A stretch of 7,274 nucleotides of DNA, taken from the NCBI GenBank assembly GCA_020344715.1, contig CP070828.1, forward strand, positions 1,144,180 to 1,151,453, read 5' to 3'. The stretch is from Candidatus Bathyarchaeota archaeon. GTDB taxonomy: Archaea > Thermoproteota > Bathyarchaeia > Bathyarchaeales > Bathyarchaeaceae. The notes under the pieces are model-generated. The model did no database searches and was not told the origin of the DNA. It worked only from the letters and a program-made list of their open reading frames with translations. Within the stretch, counting starts at the first letter, position 1. Each line of letters begins with the position of its first letter. Position numbers and translations under genes: made by a program. Positions 1-6,194 of this stretch are shown here, in pieces.

Positions 1-842
1 ATGTGTCGGAATCGTCCCTGGCTCTTTAGATACTCTTCGATTGACTTGCGCTTGGATTTGTCCAGCAAACGCGAACTTGGACGGCTCAGCTGGAATTCAC
101 CGTGCTCAACCTCGAACAGAGCCCACATGCCTGTCTGAACCGCTAGTCGTCCTGTCTCTAGGGTCTTCTCGGTGGCAAATCTCCAACCCGGCGGACAGGG
201 TGTCAGGATTTGAATGTATTTGGGTCCCTTTATTTCCTTGGCTTTCCTTAGCTTTGAAATGAAGTCGAGAGGATATGATATGCAGGCTGTCGCAACATAG
301 GGAATGTCATGCGCTGCGATGACCAAAGGAACGTCTTTTTTGTGTTGCTTTTTCCCTGTCGGAGTCGTGGTTGTCCATGCTCCGTATGGAGTGGAGCCGC
401 TTCTTTGGATGCCTGTGTTCATGTAGCTCTCGTTGTCATAGCAGACGTATATGAAGTTGGTTCCACGTTCAACGGCGCCTGACAACGCTTGGATACCTAT
501 ATCTGCAGTGCCGCCATCGCCAGCCCAAGCAAGCACAGTCACATCTTTCACACCTTTTTTTTCGTAAGCCGCAACCACTCCGGAAGCTGCTGCCGCTGCT
601 GCTTCAAATGCTATATTGAGACAAGGAGACGCAAACGCAGTGTTAGGGAAAGGGCTGTGAATCACAGATGCACAACAGGCAGGAACCACGAAAACGGTGC
701 GTGGACCAAGGGCCTTGTAGGCCAATCTTATTGCTATCGAGAGACCGCATCCGGCGCATGTAGCATTACCGGGGAGGAAATACTCTTCACGAGGGAGTTC
801 TTTCAGTTTTACCATGCCTTTCACTTCCTCAAGCCGACCCAT
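1..842 (-). CDS. porB: 2-oxoacid:ferredoxin oxidoreductase, beta subunit (operon 1), 3' end cut by window edge
   Basis: This is the ThDP-binding beta subunit of a cytoplasmic 2-oxoacid:ferredoxin oxidoreductase. An open frame without a stop runs from ATG 842 to the left edge (280 residues visible). The proximal [4Fe-4S] ligands are visible as C29 and C32 (CAGCG), C57 (in PACCAS) and C216 (in TPCPPGW). The ThDP/Mg motif is GDGG at 108-111 with N137 in YDNESYMNTG. The frame ends at SQGRFRH. The homologue in the plus-strand operon has 31 more residues after the same motif, so about 30 residues are missing here. The start is ambiguous. ATG 842 has GAGGAGG four bases upstream and overlaps the alpha gene by 22 nt. 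ATG 815 lies 5 nt after the alpha stop with a GAGG 11 nt upstream. The C56-C57 pair differs from the STGC context of the other copy. The substrate is not assignable. Confidence 0.93.
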   Translation of the reverse strand, partial: MGRLEEVKGMVKLKELPREEYFLPGNATCAGCGLSIAIRLAYKALGPRTVFVVPACCASVIHSPFPNTAFASPCLNIAFEAAAAAASGVVAAYEKKGVKDVTVLAWAGDGGTADIGIQALSGAVERGTNFIYVCYDNESYMNTGIQRSGSTPYGAWTTTTPTGKKQHKKDVPLVIAAHDIPYVATACISYPLDFISKLRKAKEIKGPKYIQILTPCPPGWRFATEKTLETGRLAVQTGMWALFEVEHGEFQLSRPSSRLLDKSKRKSIEEYLKSQGRFRH

Positions 843-2002
843 CTAACCTCCTCTTCCACTCTGCCCAGCTTGAGTTCCTTCAAGGATTTGCGGGCGATTT
901 CATCTATGATAGCGTAAGTTACGTCTCTTCCTCCTAAGCCAGCTATGTAACCTGTCATAAGTGGTGAGTTCTCTTTCTCGTAGAGTGATGCTTTGGTCTC
1001 TGTGAAAAGCGGTCCTTCCATCCCGTAGGAGATTTGTCTGTCGATCACCGTCAGCATGCGGGAGTTTTCTGCAAGGTCTTGAATCTGTTCCTTCGGAAAT
1101 GGTCTGAAGACGCGGACTCGAGCTACGCCCACCTTATGGCCATGGTTTCGCAGTCTGTCGACCGTTGTTTTAGCTTCACTTCCGATGGTTCCCATTGACA
1201 GCAACAGAAGGTCGGCGTCGTCGCATCTGTAACGTTCCAAGTGCCCGCCATATTCACGGCCAAATCTTCTGCCGTATTCTTTGTCGATTTCGGGTATCAG
1301 TTCTATGGCGTTATCCAAAGCCTTATGCATAAAGTAGCGAAATTCCATGTACCACTCGGGATAGATTAGGCTGCCGTGAGTGACTGGATTGTTCACATCC
1401 AGTGTCCAGGCTGGTTTATACGCTGGTAGAAATTCGTCGATTTCGCTCTGATCCGGTATTTCGACGGGCATGGATGTGTGAGACAAGATGAACCCTTCGT
1501 GGCAGATCATTGCAGGCATCGCAATACGTTTGTTCTCGCATAGCTTGTAGGCTTGGATAATCGTGTCGAAGATCTCTTGATTGTCCGCACAATAGAACTG
1601 GAGCCAGCCAGTGTCTCTTTGGGACAAGGAATCGCTGAAATCGGCCCAAATGTTCCAGCCTGGTCCCATAGCACGGTTGACCACCGACATGATGATTGGA
1701 AGACGAGCTGCGGCTGTCCACTGAAGCATTTCGTGCATGAGCGCCAACCCATGTGCTGATGTGGCTGTGAAGGTTCGGGCTCCAGCGGCGGCTGCTCCAA
1801 TGCATGCTGACATTGCACTGTGCTCTGATTCAACTCGTATGTACTTGGCGTCCATCTCTCCCTTTTCAACAAACTCCGCGATCTGTTCAACTACCGGTGA
1901 TTGAGGGGTTATCGGGTAGGCAGCGATCACTTCTGCTCTAGCAGCCCTGCAGGCGTAGCCGGCTATGTGGTTTCCTGTGTCAATTATCTTCTGAGCTGTC
2001 AA
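821..2002 (-). CDS. porA: 2-oxoacid:ferredoxin oxidoreductase, alpha subunit (operon 1)
   Basis: This is the alpha subunit (393 aa), which forms the substrate and ThDP pocket with beta. The N-terminal POR_N domain covers roughly residues 10-230. Residues corresponding to those known in Desulfovibrio africanus PFOR are visible: T32 in YPITPQ, E58 in VESEHSA (ThDP-activating Glu) and R110 in VVNRAMG. A PFOR_II-like domain spans roughly 262-345 and includes the RVRVFRPFP segment. I chose TTG 2002 because it overlaps the delta-gene stop (TTGA) and has GGAGAG six bases upstream. The longer frame from ATG 2038 would run 40 nt into the delta gene and add a non-homologous tail. The loop after the NRA motif reads GPGWNIW, where the other operon has SAPINIH, so the substrate pocket may differ. 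The length is normal for archaeal PorA/VorA. Confidence 0.94.
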   Translation of the reverse strand: MTAQKIIDTGNHIAGYACRAARAEVIAAYPITPQSPVVEQIAEFVEKGEMDAKYIRVESEHSAMSACIGAAAAGARTFTATSAHGLALMHEMLQWTAAARLPIIMSVVNRAMGPGWNIWADFSDSLSQRDTGWLQFYCADNQEIFDTIIQAYKLCENKRIAMPAMICHEGFILSHTSMPVEIPDQSEIDEFLPAYKPAWTLDVNNPVTHGSLIYPEWYMEFRYFMHKALDNAIELIPEIDKEYGRRFGREYGGHLERYRCDDADLLLLSMGTIGSEAKTTVDRLRNHGHKVGVARVRVFRPFPKEQIQDLAENSRMLTVIDRQISYGMEGPLFTETKASLYEKENSPLMTGYIAGLGGRDVTYAIIDEIARKSLKELKLGRVEEEVRWVGLRK

Positions 2003-2289
2003 ACTTCTCTCTCCATTTCTATTGCATCGACCGGACATTCATTGGCGCACACTCCACATCCTTTGCAGTATTTGAAGTCAACCTTTGGCCTATCTTGCTC
2101 ATCTCGTTCAATACAGCCCTCAGGACAATATATCCAGCATAACAGGCACCCGGTGCACTTGGACATGTCGAAAACAGGGCAAAACGTTCGCCAGAAACCA
2201 GTTTCTCCCGCGCTGCCAGTCTTTGGGAGCGAAAGGGGCGTATGTGGTAGGTCCTTTATGGTTCTTGGTTTCTTACCCATAGGGGTCAA
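1999..2289 (-). CDS. porD: 2-oxoacid:ferredoxin oxidoreductase, delta (ferredoxin-like) subunit (operon 1)
   Basis: This is the small electron-transfer subunit with two [4Fe-4S] clusters that relays electrons from the catalytic core to external ferredoxin. There are two CxxCxxCxxxCP motifs: C45, C48, C51, C55 and C75, C78, C81, C85. They are preceded by the family segment TGFWRTFCPV (residues 30-39). The start is taken as TTG 2289, which overlaps the gamma-gene stop as TTGA. It gives 96 aa, exactly the length of the plus-strand homologue, whose ATG overlaps its own gamma stop in the same way. ATG 2280 (93 aa) is an alternative. Neither has a clear Shine-Dalgarno, so coupling to gamma translation is likely. 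C37 and C59 (CPEGC, where the other copy has CPDGA) are two extra cysteines not needed for the clusters. Confidence 0.93.
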   Translation of the reverse strand: MTPMGKKPRTIKDLPHTPLSLPKTGSAGETGFWRTFCPVFDMSKCTGCLLCWIYCPEGCIERDEQDRPKVDFKYCKGCGVCANECPVDAIEMEREV

Positions 2290-2837
2290 CCAACTTTTAG
2301 GCTTGCATAAGCTCTTGTCGCCGCCTCAGCGTTCTTCTCTCCAACGGATCCAGGCCAATGCTTGCATATGGCTTCCTTCACGCTTTCCAGCTTGACTTCA
2401 CCAGTCGCTCTTGCGAAAGCACCAATCATTGCGGTGTTGACGACTGGAAGGCCGGCAACCAAGAGCCCCAGTTCAAGAGCTATTCCAGTGGCATCAATTG
2501 TTGCCACGCGGTGCTCATCAATACTGACCGCCTCAGGTCCTTTCGCCGTGTTCACTATGACAATACCGTTTTCTTTAAGTCCATCCGCAACGGCCACAAT
2601 TTTCAGCAACTTAAAATCAAAAACCACTACATAATCAGGATGATATACTCGACTGCGTATAGGGTTAGGCTTGTCGGCTATGCGAAGAAAAGCTTCGACT
2701 GGGGCCCCTCTCCGCTCGGCCCCAAAAAATGCGAACGACTGTGCCCATTTGCCCTCTCCGAACAGCGCATGAGCCAACAGCTCGGCGGCGGTTACGCTAC
2801 CCTGACCGCCTCGACCATGAATTCTGACTTCTTTCAA
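2286..2837 (-). CDS. porG: 2-oxoacid:ferredoxin oxidoreductase, gamma subunit (operon 1)
   Basis: This is the gamma subunit (183 aa), a single POR-family domain equivalent to the gamma domain of one-chain PFORs. It is recognised by HGRGGQGSVTAAELLA near the N-terminus (residues 7-22), by FFGAERRGAPVEAF around residues 37-50, and by VVNTAMIGAFARATG towards the C-terminus. These match the plus-strand gamma protein at the corresponding positions. The start is TTG 2837: there is no in-frame ATG, and AAGGATGATC lies 3 nt upstream as a plausible ribosome-binding site. It is the first gene of the minus-strand operon, next to the divergent promoter region. Third-position G+C in its first 40 codons is 22/40 by hand count, against 14/40 in the plus-strand gamma gene. 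Confidence 0.93.
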   Translation of the reverse strand: MKEVRIHGRGGQGSVTAAELLAHALFGEGKWAQSFAFFGAERRGAPVEAFLRIADKPNPIRSRVYHPDYVVVFDFKLLKIVAVADGLKENGIVIVNTAKGPEAVSIDEHRVATIDATGIALELGLLVAGLPVVNTAMIGAFARATGEVKLESVKEAICKHWPGSVGEKNAEAATRAYASLKVG

Positions 2838-2868
2838 TTAGATCATCCTTCTGGTCAGAGAAAACAAA

Positions 2869-2880
2869 CGTATATTTCAT
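2869..2880 (-). promoter_or_regulatory. Putative TATA element for operon 1
   Basis: Read on the minus strand this is ATGAAATATACG, an AT-rich stretch resembling an archaeal TATA box. An archaeal start site about 25 nt downstream would fall near 2848-2850, giving a leader of about 12 nt that begins at the AAGGATGATC ribosome-binding site of the gamma gene. Assigned by eye only. Confidence 0.4.
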
Positions 2881-2891
2881 AAGATATTAGT

Positions 2892-2910
2892 GTTTGGTCT
2901 CACTCCAAAC
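2892..2910. repeat. Inverted repeat, candidate operator near the operon 1 promoter
   Basis: GTTTGG, a 7-nt spacer, and CCAAAC form a perfect 6-bp inverted repeat. It lies 11 bp upstream of the TATA-like element of operon 1, a position suited to a dimeric activator or regulator. No transcription factor can be named. Confidence 0.45.
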
Positions 2911-2936
2911 TAGGACGCGTGCATGTAGACGATTTC

Positions 2937-2950
2937 AGTTTTTGGAAACT
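2937..2950. repeat. Short inverted repeat in the divergent region
   Basis: AGTTT, TTGG, AAACT is a perfect 5-bp inverted repeat with a 4-nt loop, roughly midway between the two promoters. It could be an operator half-site pair. An arm this short is also expected by chance in AT-rich DNA. Confidence 0.3.
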
Positions 2951-2965
2951 CTTCTTCCCACCAAT

Positions 2966-2975
2966 TCTAGCTAGA
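2966..2975. repeat. 10-bp perfect palindrome upstream of the operon 2 promoter
   Basis: TCTAGCTAGA is its own reverse complement. It ends about 11 bp upstream of the TATA-like element of the plus-strand operon, mirroring the placement of the 2892-2910 repeat relative to operon 1. Candidate regulator binding site; the sequence differs from the other repeat. Confidence 0.4.
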
Positions 2976-2985
2976 GAAAGACAAC

Positions 2986-2995
2986 GTGTATATCT
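2986..2995 (+). promoter_or_regulatory. Putative TATA element for operon 2
   Basis: GTGTATATCT is a TATA-like stretch. Transcription starting about 25 nt downstream (near 3015-3018) would leave a leader of about 20 nt that includes the AAGGAGG site at 3026-3032. The spacing is right for an archaeal promoter, but no purine-rich BRE is obvious. Confidence 0.45.
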
Positions 2996-3025
2996 AACCT
3001 CTGTGAATTATCTCGAAAGAACCCT

Positions 3026-3032
3026 AAGGAGG
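3026..3032 (+). promoter_or_regulatory. Shine-Dalgarno site that fixes the operon 2 gamma start
   Basis: AAGGAGG sits six bases before ATG 3039. It decides the start against the upstream in-frame ATG at 2919, which has no such site. Confidence 0.85.
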
Positions 3033-3038
3033 AATACT

Positions 3039-3599
3039 ATGGAGAAGCTCAAAGAGATCCGATGGCATGGTCGAGGCGGTCAAGGAGCATGGACAGCAAG
3101 TGAAATCCTAGCAAAAGCAGCTATACTGGAAGGAAAATACATTCAATCTTTCCCAGAGTTCGGTCCGGAACGCATGGGAGCCCCAGTAAACTCGTATACA
3201 CGAATAAGTGACAAGCCAATAAACTTGCACTGCTCTGTTTATAATCCCGATGCGGTTGCAGTCCTAGATCCGACTCTGCTAAAAGCAGTTCCAGTGATCC
3301 AGGGACTAAAAGAACACGGAACTCTATTGGTCAACACAGAGGCGACTCCAACTGAGATTCGCGAACAACTCGATCTAAAATCTGGAAAAGTCTGGACAGT
3401 TCCAGCAACAAAAATTGCTATGAAAATCCTTGGCCGACCAATAACAAACACTGCAATGGTCGGCGCTGTTGCGAAAGCAACAAAGATCGTAAGTCTAGAA
3501 AGCATAAAAAGAGCTGCAAAAGGAAGATTCCCATCAAGCGTGGCCGAGAAAAATATTGCGATAATTGAACAAGCCTACGAGGAGGCTCAAACCGGATGA
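3039..3599 (+). CDS. porG: 2-oxoacid:ferredoxin oxidoreductase, gamma subunit (operon 2)
   Basis: This is the gamma subunit (186 aa) of the second OFOR. It is a single POR-family domain with HGRGGQGAWTASEILA (residues 10-25), EFGPERMGAPVNSY around residues 40-53, and the late TNTAMVGAVAKATK segment. The same three landmarks occur in the minus-strand gamma protein. ATG 3039 is chosen for its AAGGAGG and because the protein then aligns end to end with its paralogue. It opens a tight four-gene operon, and its stop overlaps the delta ATG (ATGA). Codons are richer in A-ending forms (gca, aga, ata) than in the minus-strand paralogue. The specific 2-oxoacid is not deducible; the gamma subunit can even be shared between enzymes, as in Pyrococcus POR and VOR, but here each operon has its own. 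Confidence 0.95.
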   Translation: MEKLKEIRWHGRGGQGAWTASEILAKAAILEGKYIQSFPEFGPERMGAPVNSYTRISDKPINLHCSVYNPDAVAVLDPTLLKAVPVIQGLKEHGTLLVNTEATPTEIREQLDLKSGKVWTVPATKIAMKILGRPITNTAMVGAVAKATKIVSLESIKRAAKGRFPSSVAEKNIAIIEQAYEEAQTG

Positions 3600-3886
3600 A
3601 CCCGAAAAAAAAGAAGGGTTGGAAAGAAATCCCGATGGCTGGAGTATGTTGGGTTCCAAGCACATCTTACCTTACAGGAGACTGGAAAACCTACCGTCCT
3701 GTTTGGGACTCAGAAAAATGCACACGTTGTGTACTATGTCACCTTTTCTGTCCAGATGGTGCCATAACATGGAAAGCCCAAACGAACGAGATGATATTTA
3801 ACTATGACTACTGCAAGGGATGCGGAATCTGTGAAGCAGAATGTCCCGTAGATGCAATATCAATGAAACTGGAGGGGGAACCCTAG
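3596..3886 (+). CDS. porD: 2-oxoacid:ferredoxin oxidoreductase, delta (ferredoxin-like) subunit (operon 2)
   Basis: This is the two-cluster ferredoxin-like subunit (96 aa) that carries electrons out of the enzyme. Cluster ligands are C42, C45, C48, C52 and C73, C76, C79, C83, in two CxxCxxCxxxCP motifs. The preceding TGDWKTYRPVWD segment (27-38) is the family signature seen in its paralogue. The lysine-rich N-terminus (residues 4-7) probably extends over the core complex. The ATG overlaps the gamma stop by 4 nt (ATGA), and GAGGAGG lies at 3579-3585, ten bases upstream. C18 in the N-terminal extension is an additional cysteine outside the cluster motifs. Confidence 0.95.
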   Translation: MNPKKKKGWKEIPMAGVCWVPSTSYLTGDWKTYRPVWDSEKCTRCVLCHLFCPDGAITWKAQTNEMIFNYDYCKGCGICEAECPVDAISMKLEGEP

Positions 3887-3888
3887 AC

Positions 3889-5127
3889 ATGACCGCAATT
3901 CATCAAAAGGGGCAAAAGGTAATAGCCTTAAACGGTGACGAAGCAGTTGCATATGCTGTGAAGCAATGTGATGTTGACGTCGTAGCCGCCTACCCTATAA
4001 CTCCGCAGACAATTATAGTTGAAAAGTTCAGTGAATATGTTCACGACGGTGAAGTAGACACAGAATTCATATGCACAGAATCGGAACATAGCGCCCTCAC
4101 GTGTTGTCTGACAGCGGCAGCAGTTGGGGCAAGAACCTTCACAGCGACAGCCTCTGCGGGCCTGGCTCTAATGCATGAGATTCTCTATGTCACTTCGGGC
4201 TGTAGGGCTCCAGTTGTCATGGCAGTTGCGAATCGAGCTTTGTCGGCCCCGATCAACATACACTGTGACCACTCGGACAGCATGGCCGAAAGAGATTCGG
4301 GATGGATACAACTCTATGCCGAAAACAGTCAGGAAGCATATGACTCTATCATTCAAGCCTTCAGAATAGCGGAGCACCTAGAAATCCTCTTGCCCACGTT
4401 GGTAGGTTTAGACGGTTTCTTCCTTAGTCACACTTTAGAAAACGTAGCGGTTCTGCCAGATGAAACGGTTCGAAATTTTGTCAAGCAAAGGCAGTTCCCG
4501 CTTGTAGAAAATCACGATGGCAAAATGGTACCTTTCAAGCTTGATCCAGAAAACCCGATAACGATAGGTCCCCTAGACCTCCAGGATTATTACTTCGAGC
4601 ATAAGAGACAACAAGAAGAAGGTATGCAAAAGGCACCTGAGATAATCAGGAAGATCCACGATGAATTTGCAGAAAGAAGTGGACGCACCTATGGAAACGG
4701 ACTGGTAGAAACGTATGGACTCGACGATGCAGAGTTAGTAACTGTATGCCTAGGTTCAACCGCCGGAACGGTCAAAACAGTTGTAGATCAACTGCGAGCA
4801 AAAGGAGTGAAGGCGGGACTTCTAAGAATACGAGCCTTTAGACCTTTGCCTGTTCAAGACATAGTCGAAGCCCTACGAAACGCGAAAGCCATAGCTGTGA
4901 TGGATAGGAGTTGCAGCTTCGGCGGCTATGGTGGTCCGGTTTTCCACGAGATCAGGCACGCTCTCTACGATTCAAATTTACATCCACCCACGGTAGACTA
5001 CATCTATGGGCTGGGGGGAAGAGATATGCCACAACACATGATCCAGAGAATCTACCAGGACCTAGAGAAAATTCGCATAACAGGAAAAATACAGCATCCA
5101 GTTCAGTTTATTGGACTAAGAGAGTGA
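3889..5127 (+). CDS. porA: 2-oxoacid:ferredoxin oxidoreductase, alpha subunit (operon 2)
   Basis: This is the alpha subunit (412 aa) of the second OFOR. The POR_N domain covers roughly residues 15-240, with T38 in YPITPQ, E64 in TESEHSA and R116 in VANRALSAP. These correspond to the substrate-contacting Thr, the ThDP-activating Glu and the substrate Arg described for D. africanus PFOR. A PFOR_II-like domain lies at about 281-365, including RIRAFRPLP. ATG 3889 is 2 nt after the delta stop and follows GGAGGGGG at 3871-3878. An in-frame ATG at 3841 would overlap delta by 46 nt and add a tail unrelated to the family. The protein is 19 residues longer than the minus-strand alpha. Part of the excess is an extra stretch around LVENHDGKMVPFKLDPENP in the middle of the protein. 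Confidence 0.95.
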   Translation: MTAIHQKGQKVIALNGDEAVAYAVKQCDVDVVAAYPITPQTIIVEKFSEYVHDGEVDTEFICTESEHSALTCCLTAAAVGARTFTATASAGLALMHEILYVTSGCRAPVVMAVANRALSAPINIHCDHSDSMAERDSGWIQLYAENSQEAYDSIIQAFRIAEHLEILLPTLVGLDGFFLSHTLENVAVLPDETVRNFVKQRQFPLVENHDGKMVPFKLDPENPITIGPLDLQDYYFEHKRQQEEGMQKAPEIIRKIHDEFAERSGRTYGNGLVETYGLDDAELVTVCLGSTAGTVKTVVDQLRAKGVKAGLLRIRAFRPLPVQDIVEALRNAKAIAVMDRSCSFGGYGGPVFHEIRHALYDSNLHPPTVDYIYGLGGRDMPQHMIQRIYQDLEKIRITGKIQHPVQFIGLRE

Positions 5128-5134
5128 AAGGAGG
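5127..5134 (+). promoter_or_regulatory. Shine-Dalgarno site supporting a TTG start for the beta gene
   Basis: AAAGGAGG begins on the last base of the alpha stop codon and ends eight bases before TTG 5143. It supports that non-ATG start over the in-frame ATG at 5200, which would leave only five residues before the first cluster cysteine. Confidence 0.75.
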
Positions 5135-5142
5135 CAGGGAAG

Positions 5143-6105
5143 TTGTCATCAGAATGGAAGTTTACAGCGAAGGAAATTGCGGAAAGAACCGATCTCTTCA
5201 TGTCAGGGCACAGGGCATGCGCAGGGTGCGCCCCAGCAACTGTCCATAGACTGGTATTGAAGGCTATCAGAGGACCAACAATAGCGACAAATTCAACTGG
5301 ATGCATGGAAGTGACCTCAACCATCTATCCATTTACAGCCTGGAAGATACCATGGATACATACGGCCTTTGAGACTGCCGCTGCGAACGCGTCTGGTATT
5401 GAAACCGCACTAAAGGTACTCAAGAGAAAGGACAGAATTGAACATGAACATGTGGATGTTATTGCGTTCGGAGGAGATGGAGGGACCTTTGACATAGGCA
5501 TCCAAGCGTTGTCAGGTGCCGTTGAAAGAGGACATGATTTTCTTTACGTTCTGTATGATAATGAAGCCTACATGAATACAGGCATACAGAGAAGCGGAGG
5601 AACGCCGCTTGGAGCGTGGACCACAACCTCTCCGGCAGGAAGAAGAATCCCTGGAAAGCCTCAGCTCAAGAAACCAATTGCGGATATAATGGTCGCCCAC
5701 GAAATGCCATACGTCGCAACGGCATCTCCGGCCTTTTGGACAGACCTGCTTAGGAAAGTGAGAAGAGGTTTGGAAGTGGATGGCCCAGCTTTCTTGCACG
5801 TGATAGCTCCTTGTCCAAGAGGATGGCGTTCTGATCCAAGCAAGAGCATTGCGATCTCCCGCTTGGCTGTTGAGACATGTACATTTCCACTGTGGGAAGC
5901 CACAGATGGGGAATATAGCCTTTCAGCACCAAGCAAGGTCATGGCTCTAAGACCAGAACGGAAGAAAACAGTGACGGAGTATCTGAAAATGCAAGGACGC
6001 TTTAGACACTTATTCAAACCTGAGTTTGAACACGTAATTGGCAGGATTCAAGAGACAGTGAACAAGCGCTGGCATAAGCTGCTTGGGAAATGTAACATAT
6101 CTTAA
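5143..6105 (+). CDS. porB: 2-oxoacid:ferredoxin oxidoreductase, beta subunit (operon 2)
   Basis: This is the ThDP-binding beta subunit (320 aa), complete. Proximal [4Fe-4S] ligands are C26 and C29 (CAGCA), C54 (STGCMEV) and C224 (APCPRGW). The ThDP/Mg site is GDGG at 111-114 with N140 in YDNEAYMNTG. The segment after STGC (YPFTAWKIPWIH) is the type I recall from Pyrococcus and methanogen POR/VOR beta subunits, so this copy is closer to that group than the minus-strand copy is. The linker after TSPAG (RRIPGKPQLKKPIADI) is four residues longer than in the paralogue. The start is TTG with a strong Shine-Dalgarno, 15 nt after the alpha stop. It is the last gene of the operon; no clear terminator follows. 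Confidence 0.95.
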   Translation: MSSEWKFTAKEIAERTDLFMSGHRACAGCAPATVHRLVLKAIRGPTIATNSTGCMEVTSTIYPFTAWKIPWIHTAFETAAANASGIETALKVLKRKDRIEHEHVDVIAFGGDGGTFDIGIQALSGAVERGHDFLYVLYDNEAYMNTGIQRSGGTPLGAWTTTSPAGRRIPGKPQLKKPIADIMVAHEMPYVATASPAFWTDLLRKVRRGLEVDGPAFLHVIAPCPRGWRSDPSKSIAISRLAVETCTFPLWEATDGEYSLSAPSKVMALRPERKKTVTEYLKMQGRFRHLFKPEFEHVIGRIQETVNKRWHKLLGKCNIS

Positions 6106-6194
6106 TCATCCATTCCATAACATATTCCTCGATGATGCCCACCAGCCACCAACTGCTCTTGATTAACTATCAACTCTCAAAACACAAGCGACAC
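6106..6194. other. Convergent intergenic gap
   Basis: This 89-bp space lies between the ends of two convergent genes. There is no T-tract or strong hairpin. The only structures seen are a weak 5-bp inverted repeat, TTGAT-TAACT-ATCAA (6159-6173), and a 6-bp pair, ATCATC and GATGAT, 20 nt apart. Termination of either operon cannot be placed. Confidence 0.6.

Larger units (their letters stand above)
2838..3038. promoter_or_regulatory. Shared divergent promoter region between the two OFOR operons
   Basis: This 201-bp non-coding region separates the first codons of the two divergent gamma genes. It contains one TATA-like element per strand and three inverted repeats, listed separately. An upstream in-frame ATG at 2919 could extend the plus-strand gamma protein by 40 residues. 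That extension lacks a ribosome-binding site and has no counterpart in the other gamma protein, so I treat the region as regulatory. Confidence 0.75.

Noticed and set aside
489..917. Plus-strand ORF of 142 codons
   Set aside because: It lies antisense to the beta and alpha genes of operon 1, has a low-complexity unlikely protein sequence and no recognisable domain.
1901..2882. Overlapping plus-strand ORFs (1901-2395, 2358-2882)
   Set aside because: They are antisense shadows of the alpha, delta and gamma genes, whose family motifs are unmistakable.
2919..3038. 40-codon N-terminal extension of the operon 2 gamma protein
   Set aside because: It has no ribosome-binding site at 2919 and no homology to the paralogous gamma; the strong AAGGAGG before 3039 marks the real start, and the extension would cover the promoter elements.
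5661..6017. Minus-strand ORF of 118 codons inside the operon 2 beta gene
   Set aside because: It is antisense to a well-supported gene, without motifs or a credible start context.
6106..6194. Possible bidirectional terminator between convergent genes
   Set aside because: The inverted repeats are only 5-6 bp and no T-rich tract follows on either strand.
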